Assembly (NCBI GenBank): GCA_034440635.1
Contig: JAOTON010001528.1
Coordinates: 482,501-546,500 of the forward strand
Source of the DNA: Lepas anatifera
Lineage: Eukaryota; Arthropoda; Thecostraca; Lepadidae
Length of the DNA: 64,000 nucleotides
Direction of reading: 5' to 3'
Made by a program: the position numbers and the translations under genes. The notes beneath the pieces were generated by a model. It was given only the letters and a program-made list of their open reading frames with translations. It was not told the origin of the DNA and did no database searches. The stretch's first letter is position 1; each line of letters opens with the position of its first letter. Shown in pieces: positions 23,346 through 35,584 of the stretch.

Positions 23346-24636
23346 TTAGATGCGGAACTGACAGGACCAAAACCGATCTTATCCTGACCGCAGACTAATT
23401 TGGGATTTGACCTGAATGTTTGGTTCATTTGGGTTTACAGTGCGATGTGCCGATTTCTGTAACGAATGTTGATGAAAGCATTGCAATGCCAGGCCATAGT
23501 GAAAATCGTGTGCATTAGCAGAACCAGTGAGGGCCAACCGACAAGGATCTTGGCGAGCGTGCAAGGACGGGTGCACGGGGTTTGGCTAAGTATCTCTCTC
23601 CTCCGGTGAAAAGAATCCTGACGACATTGCACTATGTCCGCATAGCAACAAGGTATGGCCGTAACTGACAGCTCACCGTATCTTCGAAGGGAGTGTTCCA
23701 CTTTTACAATGGGTTCTGAAATGAAATGACAGTTCGGTAGTGCCCAAAAACACAACTGGCATGTTTTATTTTAAGTAAAGCTACCTGTATTGCATTTCCG
23801 CGCAATGTAGAATTACAAGAATAGGGTGCCAAGGCCCTTAGCTAAACTCTGAATACATTGCTGTTCATCTGCTTGCGGTAGTTTTATTGATCTAAATCAT
23901 GCGTCCCTCCTACTCATTCAAAACACCATACAAACGAGTAGGTCATCCTAAATTTATGCCAGATGTGCTTTTTGATTTACAAGATTCGTATACCTCAGTA
24001 AACTAACAAAAATACGATGGAAATATGTTGGTATAAGAAATGATCATTTATTTTTCATGTCATCCTTACCATAAGGTTTGGATTTCAGGAACAAAAGGCT
24101 GAGTAGGGCGTTTTGATGGTGCATTACATTCGGCCGAGGCCAGGGGTGTGAATTTCTATCTCTTTGTGGGTGCCCCAGCACCCCCAAAGATGTGCCTGGG
24201 CATCCCCAATGGTGATCTGGGCACCCTCAACCAAAAGGTAAAGCAACGTCCTAATGCAGTGATCGGACATTGGTCCTAATGGTGGCCCTAAAGTGGACAT
24301 TGGACATTGGTCCCAATGGCCAGTCAGACATGCTGGTCGCATGATAAGCCATTTTATCACGCATCAAGTAGAAATGACTGGTGGGGACATTTCCTAGACT
24401 GTCATTTATTCCACCTTTTATTTACCAAATATTATGTTTTAAGAATATGCTTGCTGTGTATATGCTTAGTACCCAACCAAATAAAACTATTAAATTATCT
24501 ACAGGACTGGGGAGTGAATTTCTATCTCTGGATGAGGGGTGCTCAGTTACCTAGTTTTTTTCATATTAGGCAGTGCAACTTGGTTTCATGTGTTTAAGGG
24601 GGCTGTAGTGTATAATGTTTGTAATACAATGTTTCT
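23346..24636. other. Unannotated sequence
   Basis: No supported exon. Around 24140-24350 there are imperfect repeats of words such as GGTCCTAATGG and TGGACATTGG. Confidence 0.45.
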
Positions 24637-27600
24637 CAGGAGCGTAGCCAACGGGGGTGGCGGCTAGGCCGGCCGCCCCCCTGAGGGCCCGAAGGGCCCC
24701 TGAGGATACGGGCCGCGCGTTGCGCGGCCCGCTCGCACTATGCTCTGTGGCCAAATTTGAAATTTCATACCAGACAGGGCCCTCTTAAGCCCTCTCCAGC
24801 ACTATATTCTGTGACAAGCAGGGCTGTTTTACCCATCAAAACCGTCTGTAAAAAGGTTCCCTTGAACCACTGGTGGCCAGGGTCCCCTATAAAGTAGGGC
24901 CCATTTGGTCAGTGGGCTTTTTAATCGAAAGTCAAGATGGCCAGGGGAGTATTTGGGCAACAGCGCTCGAGGCTGTCAAGCCCAGTCTATAGCCGCCAGG
25001 GACCTGTCTGCCAGCTGGGTCCTTTTCAGTGAGGAGGCTGTGTGGCTAGTTGGGACCATTTAGCCTTGGGCCCAGTCTGAGAGTCAGTGCCCTGTTTAAC
25101 TAGAGAAGCGTCTGAACTAGCGTAACCGTCCATTCTCCGCAGGGCCCTCTGGTCAGCTGGGCCCTCTAAATAGGAGTAACCCAGTAGAGCGGCTGGTGAG
25201 TGGTCCCTTGAGGGCCCGGAGGGTGAGACAGGCGATGACCGCGGGTTTTTGGGTCATGGGGCCACTGTGAGTCGAGGGTCAGCTAAAACCTTCAGGGCCC
25301 TGTCGGACCGCTGGGCCTTCTTTAAGTAAGGGGGCCACTGTGACTTTTAAGGATCGTTTTAGCCCCAGGGCCCACTCTGACTGTGAGGCCTCTTTAACTA
25401 CAAGCCTTTTGACTAGAGGACTGGCTGTTCTACAGGACTCTTTGTATAGGGACTTGGTAGCTGGAGACCCTGCAGAAGTTGGGGGGAGGACGCACTGCCC
25501 AGCTGCACTATTCTCTGTATCACGCCGTGGGCCCTGTTAGACAGGGCACTCTCAAGCTCTCTCTAGTTCTCCATTCTATGATAAGCGGGGATCTTTTGAC
25601 CATCAGAACTCTCTGAAAGAGGGCCCTCCGAACCACTTTGGCCCCCATGGTCCTCCTGTGGACAGTAAGACCCGCATTGGTCAGCTGAGTCCTCTTCAAC
25701 CGATAAAGCCACCATGGTCAGCAGGGCGCTTTTGGGCACCAGGGTCCACTGCGACTTGCAGGGCCAGCAATAGCCAGCAGCGCTATAGCTGACGCTGAAC
25801 AGCTGCAGCTGTCCAGGTCTATCTGAACAGCTGGGCCCTCTTTCAAATAAGAATACCATTGTGGCAAGCAGAGACGTTTTTAGCCTGCAGGGCCCAACTC
25901 TGACTATCAAGACCCTCGTTAACAGAGGAGCCTTTGAACCAGTAGGACTGACAGTTCTCCCTATGGCTCTATATCGTCAGAAGGACCTCTCTAGTCAGCT
26001 GGGCCTTCTATAGCCGATACCGAGGGCCCGGTTGGCCTTCTACATCCACCGAAGACTTGTGTAGCTTGCAGGCTACTTTAAAACAGCAGACAATTTGTGA
26101 CCCCTGGATTTTTTGTGGTTATAAGGCCGCTATAACCCATAGAACCTATAGCCAGCACGGTTCATTGTAACCCACAGGGCTGTCCACAACCAGCAGAACC
26201 AGCTGGTCCCTCCTCTTAACCCTCGCCCCAGTGTGGGGGTATTTGAACACCTCCTCGGGTTTTTCCGGCGGCACGAATAAACGGCTGCGCGAAGCGCTGC
26301 CATACTTGACACAGCATAATCTTGATCAATTCCGTAACTTTACCCAAAATTTTAAGGTTGGGTAATCTCAGGTCAGTTCACCAGTGCAGGTCAATTGATC
26401 TCACCTCCAAAAATGCTTAAGTTGGCATAAGTAAGAAAATAGTGAATCTATTCAATCGAAACATATCCTCAGAGTGAACCCATCGAGGTTTATGAAATGT
26501 ATTCAGGGATTTTTTACATATAGAAGACCTAGGGCCAGGCATGGATCATGATCTCTCCATTTAAAATGCATGGGAAAAACTGAAATTGACCGAAAACATT
26601 GCTCTGTTTCTGTAGATACCGCTTGGAATACCTTCGTATTCTCCAAATCATGGTATCCTAGGCCTCTTTATTGGTTCATGCTTGAAGTTTGGACTTGTGA
26701 CATATGAGAGGTCATCTGGGGCTACTTAACCAGGTTTTCAGCCTTGGGTCAAGAACTTTGCGGAACATTATGATAAAGCTAATATTTTGATACCATTACG
26801 TTGGATTGTTATTTCGAAACGACTGATATGCATATTGACTTTTGTATAACAGTAATTGACAGGTATTCACATTTCAACATCTGCTGTGTTGTTTGAAATG
26901 TGAATATTGACTATGCTAGGTTAGATGGCGACCTTGACCTGACCTTAGGTCGGGCCATTTTTATGTGTTGACCTAGTATAGTCATATTATACATCAGTCG
27001 ACTAGCCGTAACGAAGTGCATAAACGAAATGGTGCTTAAAAATGATTATACCTGAATTCTATCAGACGCCAGAACCCAGAAACTTGTCCTTAACATGCCA
27101 CCTTTTTACCTGTCAGGACTTCAATATTGACCTGACTCAAAACAGCGATCAAAACAGTGTTTTATGGGCTTCCACCTGCGGTCGTTTTTTTCGCTATCCC
27201 GCATAGAAGCCATGTTTGAGGGGGTGTTTGAAACCCCCACCAGGACGAAGGTGGCTCGGAGCCGCCGTGGTTATAATTCAACTACCTTTGTAGCCAGTAG
27301 GGCCTACTGGGACTATCAGAAGAAGCCTATGTAACTATAGGACTATTTAAAACCAGTTGGACCCACAATTAATCGTATACCCCGCTATCAAAGGGAGGGC
27401 CCTTTTGAGTCAACTGGACACTTGGTAAATGGATTCGAAGCGTCCTGGTGGCCCTTTGCATCCGGCATAGCTCTCTGTAACTAGTTACAGAGGGCCTGCA
27501 GATACCAGCACAAAACTTTGTGACCTTAGGCTCTCTAGAACCAGCAGAGCCCTCTCTGACCAGCTGGGCCCATAATGGTCAGCTGAGCTCCATTTGGCCG

Positions 27601-27640
27601 CCACTGAATACTATTTTAAGCGTTTTTTATCCTTCGAAAG
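24637..27640. repeat. Expanded GGGCC-family element with degenerate tandem array
   Basis: The left edge (AGGAGCGTAGCCAACGGGGG) and the next 170 bp match the start of the 296-bp element at 57597-57892 read in the other direction. Instead of ending, the sequence continues as a long degenerate array of words such as AGGGCCCTCT and CAGCTGGGCC. It is interrupted at 26216-27274 by an F1 MITE and resumes until about 27640, where no matching terminus is visible. It appears to be internal-repeat expansion of a small non-coding element. Confidence 0.6.
26216..27274 (+). mobile_element. TTAA-type MITE, family F1, copy a
   Basis: Starts TTAACCCTCGCCCC and carries a GGGGGTATTTGAACACC motif near its left end and GGGGGTGTTTGAAACCCCC near its right end. 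Its interior aligns along its length with the copy at 61988-62887. It is non-coding and contains repeated GACCTTGACC/AGGTCA words. It is inserted inside the GGGCC array. Confidence 0.75.
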
Positions 27641-28735
27641 GAGCCGCTTTGAGGTTGAAAGAAGCTCCTAGAAAATTTGTTTATTACCAACCTAGATTAT
27701 GCCATGCCTTAGTCTTATCATTGTATTGCAAAATGTAAATTTATTTAACCCCACATTTCTGTCATTGGAAAATTGAAAAAAACGACTTTAGCAAGAGCTA
27801 TACAGCATTTCTGGCGGCGTAACAAAACACGTACGCTGCTGCCTTCTTCACTTCCTCGGCCGGTACTTCATTGACACAGGCATCTTTAAAAGGAGATACG
27901 CGAAAAAAATAATTGTGGTTTCTTGCTATGTAACAAATCTTGGTTACGAAGCTGTCACTTATTTTTGTATCTTCGGCAAAATTTTTGGGAGCCCCTAACC
28001 CCTGGTTTTTTGGGAGCCCCTGGTTTAAATATGTTAACGATACCGGTAAAAGGCTGGAACCTGCTCTTCATCTCTTAGTTTTCAAAAACTATTCTAAGTT
28101 TAAAATTAATTATTTTTCTAATAAAAAATGTATGCTCTCCTGTCATTGTATTTTAATTAATTTTGCATAGCCTCTAAAAAGCTACAAAATCAATCAGTTT
28201 GCCCTAAAAGTGGAGCATAAGACAATTTCTGAAGTCTTCAGTCATTTTGTACCTCGGGTCTACAGTAGTCTCCCACAAAATTCCCAGGATGACGAAACTT
28301 TTGCGTCAGATAGATCACGTGAACCCGGTATGAGAATTCCTTGGCTTCTGATTGGTCAATTATGATTTCTTTAATGTCCTATATTTCTGTTTCAAAAGAG
28401 TTTTGGAATGTTATTTTTCTTAAGAATTGTTTATGTGGTAGTTCTGGGTTCTGCACCACTGTTTAGGACAGATTTGACCAAATTGATGGTCCTAGCCGAA
28501 ACTGCGTCATTTAACCGATAGTGAGAATTTTCGTGTTAAGTCGTCTTAAAATGCTAATTTTGAGAGTGATTTTAAGGCATTTGGAGGCTGAATTCGTAAA
28601 AATGAGAAAAGGACTTCTGAAACAACTGTTTGTGACCTTTTGATCTACCCAATATTTGTTTCCTCGTATCTCCCTTTAATGTGGCACCTGGGGCATTCCA
28701 AGACAAAACGACCAAAAATATTTCAATTTAACACC
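27641..28735. other. Unannotated AT-rich sequence
   Basis: Nothing supported. The sequence around 28670-28690 (CCCTTTAATGTGGCACC) resembles one terminus of the MITE at 53540-53997, but no partner end was found. Confidence 0.45.
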
Positions 28736-29430
28736 ACCATGTCTAGACAAAATCTAAAACTTTGTCTCCGGGGTAGTTCTGGGCCAGGATCACGCCTGTG
28801 AGAATCTTAGCCCCCTCCGACCAACGGTGACCGAGTTATAGCCCGAGGCATTTTCGGGATGCCGCCCTGTAGACTCATCTTTGATGATTCCTAACTCACA
28901 TACGCATTCCCTGAGTAACACATTTTGTATATCATTGAATTCTTCTTGAACTATATATAATTTTGAAAAAGAAAATTTCAAAATTATAAAACATTTTAAC
29001 TTTTAATTCATTTGACCTTTTTTGTTCCCTAGCTTGACCTTTTTGCAGTTGAAATTGCCCTTTTAGACACCCCAAAAGTTTTTCTTCGTAATTTTTTGAT
29101 AAAAACAAATAAAAAATTTGTTCTTGCTATAAATTCCAAGTTTTTAGCACCTAAGGTAGGTATGCAGACGGTTGTTGACCACTGCGGTAGCACAACCTTA
29201 TGTTTAATACGGCAAACAAAGCGGTTGCTTTTGTAATCGGTTGCTTGCAATCATATTGCATTGTCTTTACGAAATTTTCATCGTGCAAGTGTCAGAATTT
29301 ATGAGAATTAACATGCGCCCACACGAGGGAGCGGGCAACCGGCCCTCCTCAGGTTTCTACAGGTAGTCGAAGAAACACCATCGCGCAGCGCCACCGTACT
29401 CCATCTACCTCTAACCCGACATTTTTGCAA
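28736..29430 (+). repeat. Dispersed repeat, copy A (SINE-free)
   Basis: Aligns as the reverse complement of 37003-37887 over its whole length. This copy lacks the SINE found in the other one; the intact target, ATGTTTAATACG, is at 29200-29211. No coding capacity or clear termini identify the family. Confidence 0.85.
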
Positions 29431-30463
29431 CCTTTGGAAAATAATTTAGGTAAACTGACAGGTGGAAGGTACACCGTAAATGCCGTAGGTCAGTTGGCAA
29501 ACTGACTGGTGAGGGGGTGACTTGAGGTAGACGGCCGTCGTTATGCCTTGTGGGATGTTCAACTTTGATTCCTTAATTAACCCTTCATCGTGGGAGTTGC
29601 TGGTTTGGGTGGTGGGGTCGGGGTGGTCTCCGTAAAAGGCCCCTTGATGACTCTAGTGAGGCTCCGACTCCTAAAACTGAACTGGCAACAACTTGGACAA
29701 GATTTAAAAAAAAAATAGCAGCCACTAAAAGTGATAGAAATGGATCCATTGTTTGATGGAGAAGAGGGCAAAGGAACTTATTAGTAATGGGCCTTGCAGC
29801 CTTAAACGAAAATTTACAAAGATTTCGCGACTTTATCAATAATTGAAACAAGTATAACTTATCCTACAAGCACCACTAACTCACACAATTACATCGTTCC
29901 CGGAGATGGAAAAATAGTATCGATACAATGTGACCCAGTGTTCATTGAATCTGCTCATATATGTAAAAAAAATCCTAAAATCATAACGCATTCGACTTGG
30001 TCATTTGAACAGGTTGCCTCACATAATATTTTTAAAAGGTGATCATTTTTTTAACCCACTACCCATTTAAAAGGTAGGCAGGAGTGCCCTTCCGTACCCA
30101 TGCGACAAAACTACAAATTTTCCTGTTGTAAATTTGGGACATGTATGTCAATATCTTACTTGAAGGTCGCACCACTCCCCACTCCATTTATTCTTTGCTT
30201 TACAAATGAAAACAAAAGTTGTTTACTGAGTATTTCCCCAAGTCTCTCTCGAAAAGAATAGTAGAACTAGTAACATTCGAGAGAAACTTGGGTACTCTAA
30301 AGTTGGCATTAGTGGATTAAAGTTTTTCGGGGTTAAATAAGAACCTCATAAAAAGAAAAAAACTGGTCAGTCAATGGCTATGAGAAAACTAGGCAGCGAG
30401 ATTGAAAAAGAATCACAAAAAAGAAAGTACTTGATAGCTTGATTTTTTACCTGAATCCATTTA
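29431..30463. other. Unannotated AT-rich sequence, partly LINE 3' UTR
   Basis: The right part is probably the 3' untranslated tail of the minus-strand LINE that ends its frame at 30464. Near 30235-30290 a stretch with AGTCTCTCTCGAA and TTCGAGAGAAACTT forms an imperfect palindrome. Confidence 0.4.
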
Positions 30464-30949
30464 CTATTGATTCCCCTCCTGGGATCGATACTGGTTCCTA
30501 AAATGTTCTCTGATAATTTTCTTTAATGTATATTTCTGCAACGGAACATCATCAAGATTTGGAAAAATCAGACATATTATCTGGTTCCACGCTTTTGGAG
30601 CTGAACATGATATTGAAAATGATCTGTAGTTCGTTGTTGCTAAAGGAACATGAAAATGTTGTACTAGGCGAGTGTTTGCAGGACGATGATATTGAAAGAG
30701 TGATGAGATGGCAAATGGTAGTGATAAGATTAAAAATTTTGATAGAATTATAATTTTCTGTTCAGTAATAATATCATTGAGTTTTAACAAGTTAAGTTCA
30801 ACAAAAAGTCCATTTGTAGGATGGTAAAAAGGTTTCTTCATAATTATTCGAACTGCCCTTTTTTGAAGTTTCATTAGCTTATCTAAATGTGTTTGATAAT
30901 TGCTTCCCCATACAACTGCGCAGTAATTGAAGCATGGTAGCACAAGAGT

Positions 30950-33900
30950 TGTTGTTGTTGTTTGGGGTTTTAGGGCGCCTCGACTACTGGGTCATTTTGC
31001 GCCCATCTTAGTGTAAAAAACAAAAATTAGTGGTAGTCAGCAGTAACCATTCAAAACATATCGAGAATGAAAACTAAGTGGATCAGCCAACAACTTCTAA
31101 TGTGACGAACCAATTACCCAACACTGACTAGGTCTCCCAGCTCCTGCCGTCGAACATTTCAGATACACACCAGGCTGTACGCGTGTTCCACTCTGCTGGT
31201 GGTCTGGTCATTCGTTCCGGGTATCCGAGACCCTTAGGCGGAGAGCGACGCACGAAAGTAGTGTCCCTATCCATGTAGGCCTCTCTCTCGGCCCCGGACG
31301 CCTACCATCACTAGCGGGGGATGGGTGCGGCACATCCTGCCAGACGTGCTGGACGTTTCCGATATTCTCGGTGGAGCCCGAGTGCAGCCTTGGTTGAAGA
31401 ACCTCTTTTGTACCCTCGGTACCGCATTCGCTTTCCTTTGAATCCCGAAACACCAAATCTGTTTCCTCTTCTCTGTCTTGGGATTTTCTTTCCTCGAAAC
31501 GTAGGTTTGGAGAGGAGAGCCTGCGCTTTCCTTCACGGGTGCCTGTGCTCAGGTGGTCCCTGCCTGTTGCTTTAGCGGGAGGTGTTGGTGGAGGCGGGGG
31601 TGGTGGAGGGTACGGCGGCGGCATTGGCCCCGTGTCCCCGCGACCTGGAGATGAAACGGCTTCACCCGCTCCTTGCGCATACGACCCTTTGGAGGCGCCG
31701 ACGAGGACCGCTCTGACCCATACCGCTTGGTAAACACGTCTGGGGGTGCTGCTGTGTTCGATTGTATGGGAGTCTGTGGTGTTGAAGATTTGTCGGTGAC
31801 AGGGGCGGATACTGTAGTTTCTGGCTGTTTGTGTGTGGATCCTAAGCTGCGAGCCGCAGCGGGATGTACCTCTGTGCCTGAAGAACTAGTATCTGTTTGA
31901 TTGACTCGTTCGCGTTTTGCTGCAGGATGATCTTCCCACTGTTTTGCGGCTTTCTTAGTCTCAGTCACTGGCTGTTCCCTACTTCTGTCAGCTCCTGCAT
32001 TGTCCTTGGAAGAACCTAACCGTTGTTGTTGTAGTGTGACGTGCGCTACCGTTGGGGGTTCCTTGGCTGTGGATGTCTGAGTACCCCTTTCGGCTGTGTG
32101 GTTGCTCAGATCTCTGGCTTCGAACATGTCACTGGCAATGACACGTTCTCTGTGAAGCATGTTTGGGTGCTCTTTTCAGCCTGAGCCTGGATGGCACGTC
32201 AGACTGGGCGTCATCGGGTGTGCAGGTGGGGGGTAATGGTCTGTGGGGTCAGCCACCGAATAGACCCATGAAATCGCGGACGGATAGGTGCATAATGTCT
32301 CGCATGGTCGAGTCTACACTGAGTGATGACTGTAATCGTCCCGACTCACCCACGGAGCGTCGCGGAAAGTAGAGCTCTTGTGGTCCAAACTTCAACAGCT
32401 GGTTCGGAGGAACCAGGAGACCTGCGGTGATTGTCTACTCGCGCTCCAACTTCTCCGGAAGCCGTACCCAGAATCTTAGCCTTCAGCTTCTCTCTCGAGA
32501 GAAACCTGGAGCACGAGCGTGACCATGCCTCGTGGTCCCTTTTGCAGTGCATTTTGCTTGTTCGCAGTGCACGCGGTGGAGGTGTGACCTTCCTCCGAGC
32601 ACCTTGCGCATCGCTCTTTTCCTTGCATGATTTTGCGACGTGGCCGTACCCTTGACACCGGTAACACCGTATTGGATCCGGAACGTACCGACGTACCGCA
32701 CTGAAAGCCAACCAATACGCACTGCTCGAGGCAGCTCCTTGCTGTTGAATGTAAGGACATAAGTGTTAGTGGCAACTAGCTCGCCGTCCTGCCTCCTGTT
32801 CTCCTACGCACCTTGATCACCCCTTGCTCCTCCAGACCAAACAAAGCATCCTCCTCCGCTGCGCCCTCGAGCTCGCGGCAGGTAACAACGCCCAAGGCGT
32901 TGTTCTTCGTCGGGTGTAAAGCTACAGAAACCGGTACCAACACCAGAGATTTATCTTTCCTACAAAGCTGGCTGCTTTGCCGCCAAGAGATCACACGTTT
33001 CCTTGTCCGACGACATGACAACTTCAAGTTTTGTTTCCAAGTGTCGATAAACATGGGTTGCAGTCCCGAATTTCGACACAGTCTGAATGACCTGGAAGGG
33101 GTTCATCTTGTGACTGCCCTCAAGAGTCACCATCAGAACTCTAGGAGAAGTTCTGTCCCCACGGGGGAGGAAGAACCCGTCGGTTGGACGGGAGTGTTGG
33201 AGGTTGTGCTATTTTGAGACGCCATAGTGATTTCATTTACCTTCGGCCTCCCGGGTTGCCAGCTGTCAATAGCTGGATCCGGGGGCTGGTACAGTGCCTA
33301 CGGGGGCAGGTGCGCCCGTCTCGAGAGGCGAGAGATACTCACACAACCCCTCCGATCAGAACGCACCCACCCCTTGACGCCATCAGCCCAGTGGGCCGGC
33401 AGGGCCATGGTCGGGACGAGGCAAAACGCGGCAGCCCTACGCAGCGGAGACTGCGGTCACCAGGCGAGCGCAAGGTCGGGGTCTCGAAAACGACGGTTTC
33501 GAAACCCCGGCCCGCGTCGCGCCCGGCAAGAACTATCACAGTCCCCACCGCGAAGGGCGCCGCGCCGCACGCCCGAACATAATCCCCCTTCCCAGCTGGA
33601 CCGAGCGACAGTGCCCGTAGACACTGCCGCGTAGCTGGGCCGCCCGCGGCAGCCTACGGACGGCTTCCCCGGTTGGATCGAGATATCTGGGCCAAGGGGG
33701 CGTGTTGGAGCCCTCGGGACTGACCCGCCCGAGGGGGACCTCAACCCCCAGGATCCCGTCACCTCGTCGCCGGGGCACGAGATAGGCCTTGGTGGGCGCC
33801 TTACACCCATAAAAAGCCGAAGAAGGCAAATAACTGTGGGACTAATAACTGAAGCGTAAAAGAGTACAGAAACTAAAATAATCAACAAAATAAGAAAACA

Positions 33901-34201
33901 AAACAAACAGGAGCTACATACTGGGAGGTGCAGGACAGAACTGACCCGATCCAATACGGTTACCGACCAGGTAACAATGGCCCGTAAGGCAGCCATCAGC
34001 ATCGCCGCGGATTCATCAGCAGAGCCACCGACGACAGACGCCGACTCTAACCGACCGAAGTCGGAAGGGCGGCGGCCGTCGGAGGGCTGAAAAGATGCAT
34101 CCGCGGCGATGCGACAAAGTGCCTCCCAAGGCTGACTGGGGCCCCGGGCGCGTCCCCGTTGCTCACTTTTGCCGGACGAATCCGGAAGTGAGTCGGTCCC
34201 C
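30950..34201 (-). mobile_element. ORF1-only non-LTR element (half-LINE) nested in the CR1-like LINE
   Basis: On the minus strand the insert begins GGGGACCGACTCACTTCC at 34201. It has a GC-rich 5' region of about 1 kb, a gag-like ORF1 (about 33230-31549), a short 3' region and an (AAC)n-type tail ending near 30950. The end GGCGCCCTAAAACCCC plus AAC repeats is like I-type LINEs. No endonuclease, reverse transcriptase or RNase H sequence is present. A 3-bp AGT at 30947-30949 and 34202-34204 may be the target duplication. The element is either an internally deleted LINE copy or a member of a non-autonomous family. Confidence 0.7.
31549..33230 (-). pseudogene. Gag-like ORF1 of an I/Jockey-type LINE, frameshifted
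   Basis: The frame probably opens at ATGGCGTCTC near 33226. Fragments in all three frames then follow one another: a segment with TLEGSHKMNPFQVI, a TYVLTFNSKELPRAVRIGW block, and two CCHC zinc knuckles (CYRCQGYGHVAKSC and CARCSEEGHTSTAC, both C-X2-C-X4-H-X4-C) with a possible third ending HEAWSRSC. It closes with a hydrophilic serine/proline/glutamine-rich tail (32160-31549). At least three frameshifts separate the pieces. In intact elements this RNA-binding protein packages the element RNA. Confidence 0.75.
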
Positions 34202-35102
34202 AGTGTTATATAGAAAGATAAGTTCTCGTGATTCTAAATAATATTTTGCTCTCCTCATTATTCCCAGATTTCTACTGATCAGAGCTGCCATGTTGGCCAC
34301 ATGAGCATCCCATTTCACATTATCATCTACCAGGACACCTAAATACTTAACCACTTTTTCTTTTCCAATTTCGACTCCATTCAGTTTTATTTTTAAGTCA
34401 GTAAAGTCGCTTTTAGAATAAATTTGGTAGTGTGATTTCTCAGCGTTAAGCGATAGACGGTTTGATTGAAACCACTGCGTTACTTTTGGTAGAAGAGTGT
34501 TTATTTTTTGTTGCAGAAGGTTTTGATTTTCCGCTGTTACTACAATGGCTGTATCGTCGGCAAAATGATAAAAGACTGCCTGTTCCGAAACACGATATTA
34601 ATCATTCACATATATAATAAACAAAAGTGGGCCCCAATATCAAGCCCTGTGGTACTCCCGTGGTGACTATTTTCCGATCTGAGAAGATATCATAAAATTT
34701 AGTCAATTGACACCTATTTTTCAGGTATGAACACACAATGGCATAAGGTTTTCCACGAACTACAAGAAAGTGTAATTTTTCTAAGAGTATTCCAAAACTA
34801 ACAGTATCAAACTTTTTTTAGATTTAGAAAAATTCCGCAAGAAATCTCACTTCTTTCTAAACATTCCGTAACAGTGTGGTATAAATGGGCAATTTGCATG
34901 TAGGAGCTATGTAGCCTTCGAAACCCAAATTGTAATTTGTAAAGAATGTTGTTTGTGTCTAAATATTCCACTATGTATTGATGCAATATCTTATCCAGAA
35001 TTTTAGAGAAGATTGGAAGTAAAGATATAGGTCGATAATTGTTAAACCTATCCTTGTCTCCAGATTTATGAATCGGAATAATCACCGCAATCTTTAGCCA
35101 TA

Positions 35103-35582
35103 GATTATTTGGCTAAGTAATGAGTGATCTGACGGCCATCAATACTTTCATAGCCGACACGGATCCCAGTTCAAACGCCACTTCGAAAGGCTTTTGATTG
35201 GTGGTTTTTTAATGATTAGGGATGGGCAAATTTGAAGCAATATCGAGAGCCACTACGTGAATATAAATAGCAAAATGTTTCATGTGTTTAGCCCTCTCAC
35301 AGGCCAGTTGAACAACATTGAACCAAGAAGTAGTATTTGAAATGAAAAAGAACATTCAAAAGATGTTCTACCATTTTTACTACTGTTCCCACGGTTCATT
35401 GGAGGTGGTCGGGCACCCACAAATGGATATAATTCCACACTCCTGGTGCCTTGTATAACCATTGAAGAATAAGGGAATACACTGAGATGACTTCAATACT
35501 GACACTGACTTTGCCCTGCACAAACGCATTCATTCATCCGCAATGATGGCCGTCAGATTACTCATTACTTAGCCAAATAATC
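35103..35582. mobile_element. TA-flanked MITE (Tc1/mariner type)
   Basis: Terminal inverted repeats of at least 38 bp (35103-35140 and 35545-35582) start GATTATTTGGCTAAGTAATG and differ by one base. A TA dinucleotide flanks each end (35101-35102 and 35583-35584). The 480-bp interior is non-coding. It abuts the 5' break of the CR1-like LINE, directly after the codons for WLKIA. Confidence 0.85.
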
Positions 35583-35584
35583 TA

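Larger units (their letters stand above)
30464..35100 (-). pseudogene. Decayed CR1/Jockey-like LINE, reverse transcriptase ORF, interrupted
   Basis: Read on the minus strand, the segment 35100-34202 encodes the start of a non-LTR reverse transcriptase (a block IIPIHKSGD, then NNYRPISLLP), a GVPQG motif near 34660 and the catalytic FADD box near 34565. After a 3.25-kb insertion the frame resumes at 30946 with LPCFNYCAVVWGS and runs through the conserved C-terminal region to a stop at 30464. Joining the two sides restores the local frame at the insertion point. Other frameshifts and stops show that the copy is dead. The 5' side is cut off at the TA-flanked MITE. Confidence 0.85.

Noticed and set aside
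23148..23387. Plus-strand frames in the 23.2-kb CpG island
   Set aside because: They are cysteine/arginine-rich translations of GC-rich promoter DNA, antisense to the likely direction of transcription.
33457..34002. 181-codon minus-strand frame with a transmembrane-like stretch
   Set aside because: It lies in the GC-rich 5' region of the half-LINE upstream of ORF1. The hydrophobic run comes from a local T-rich segment.
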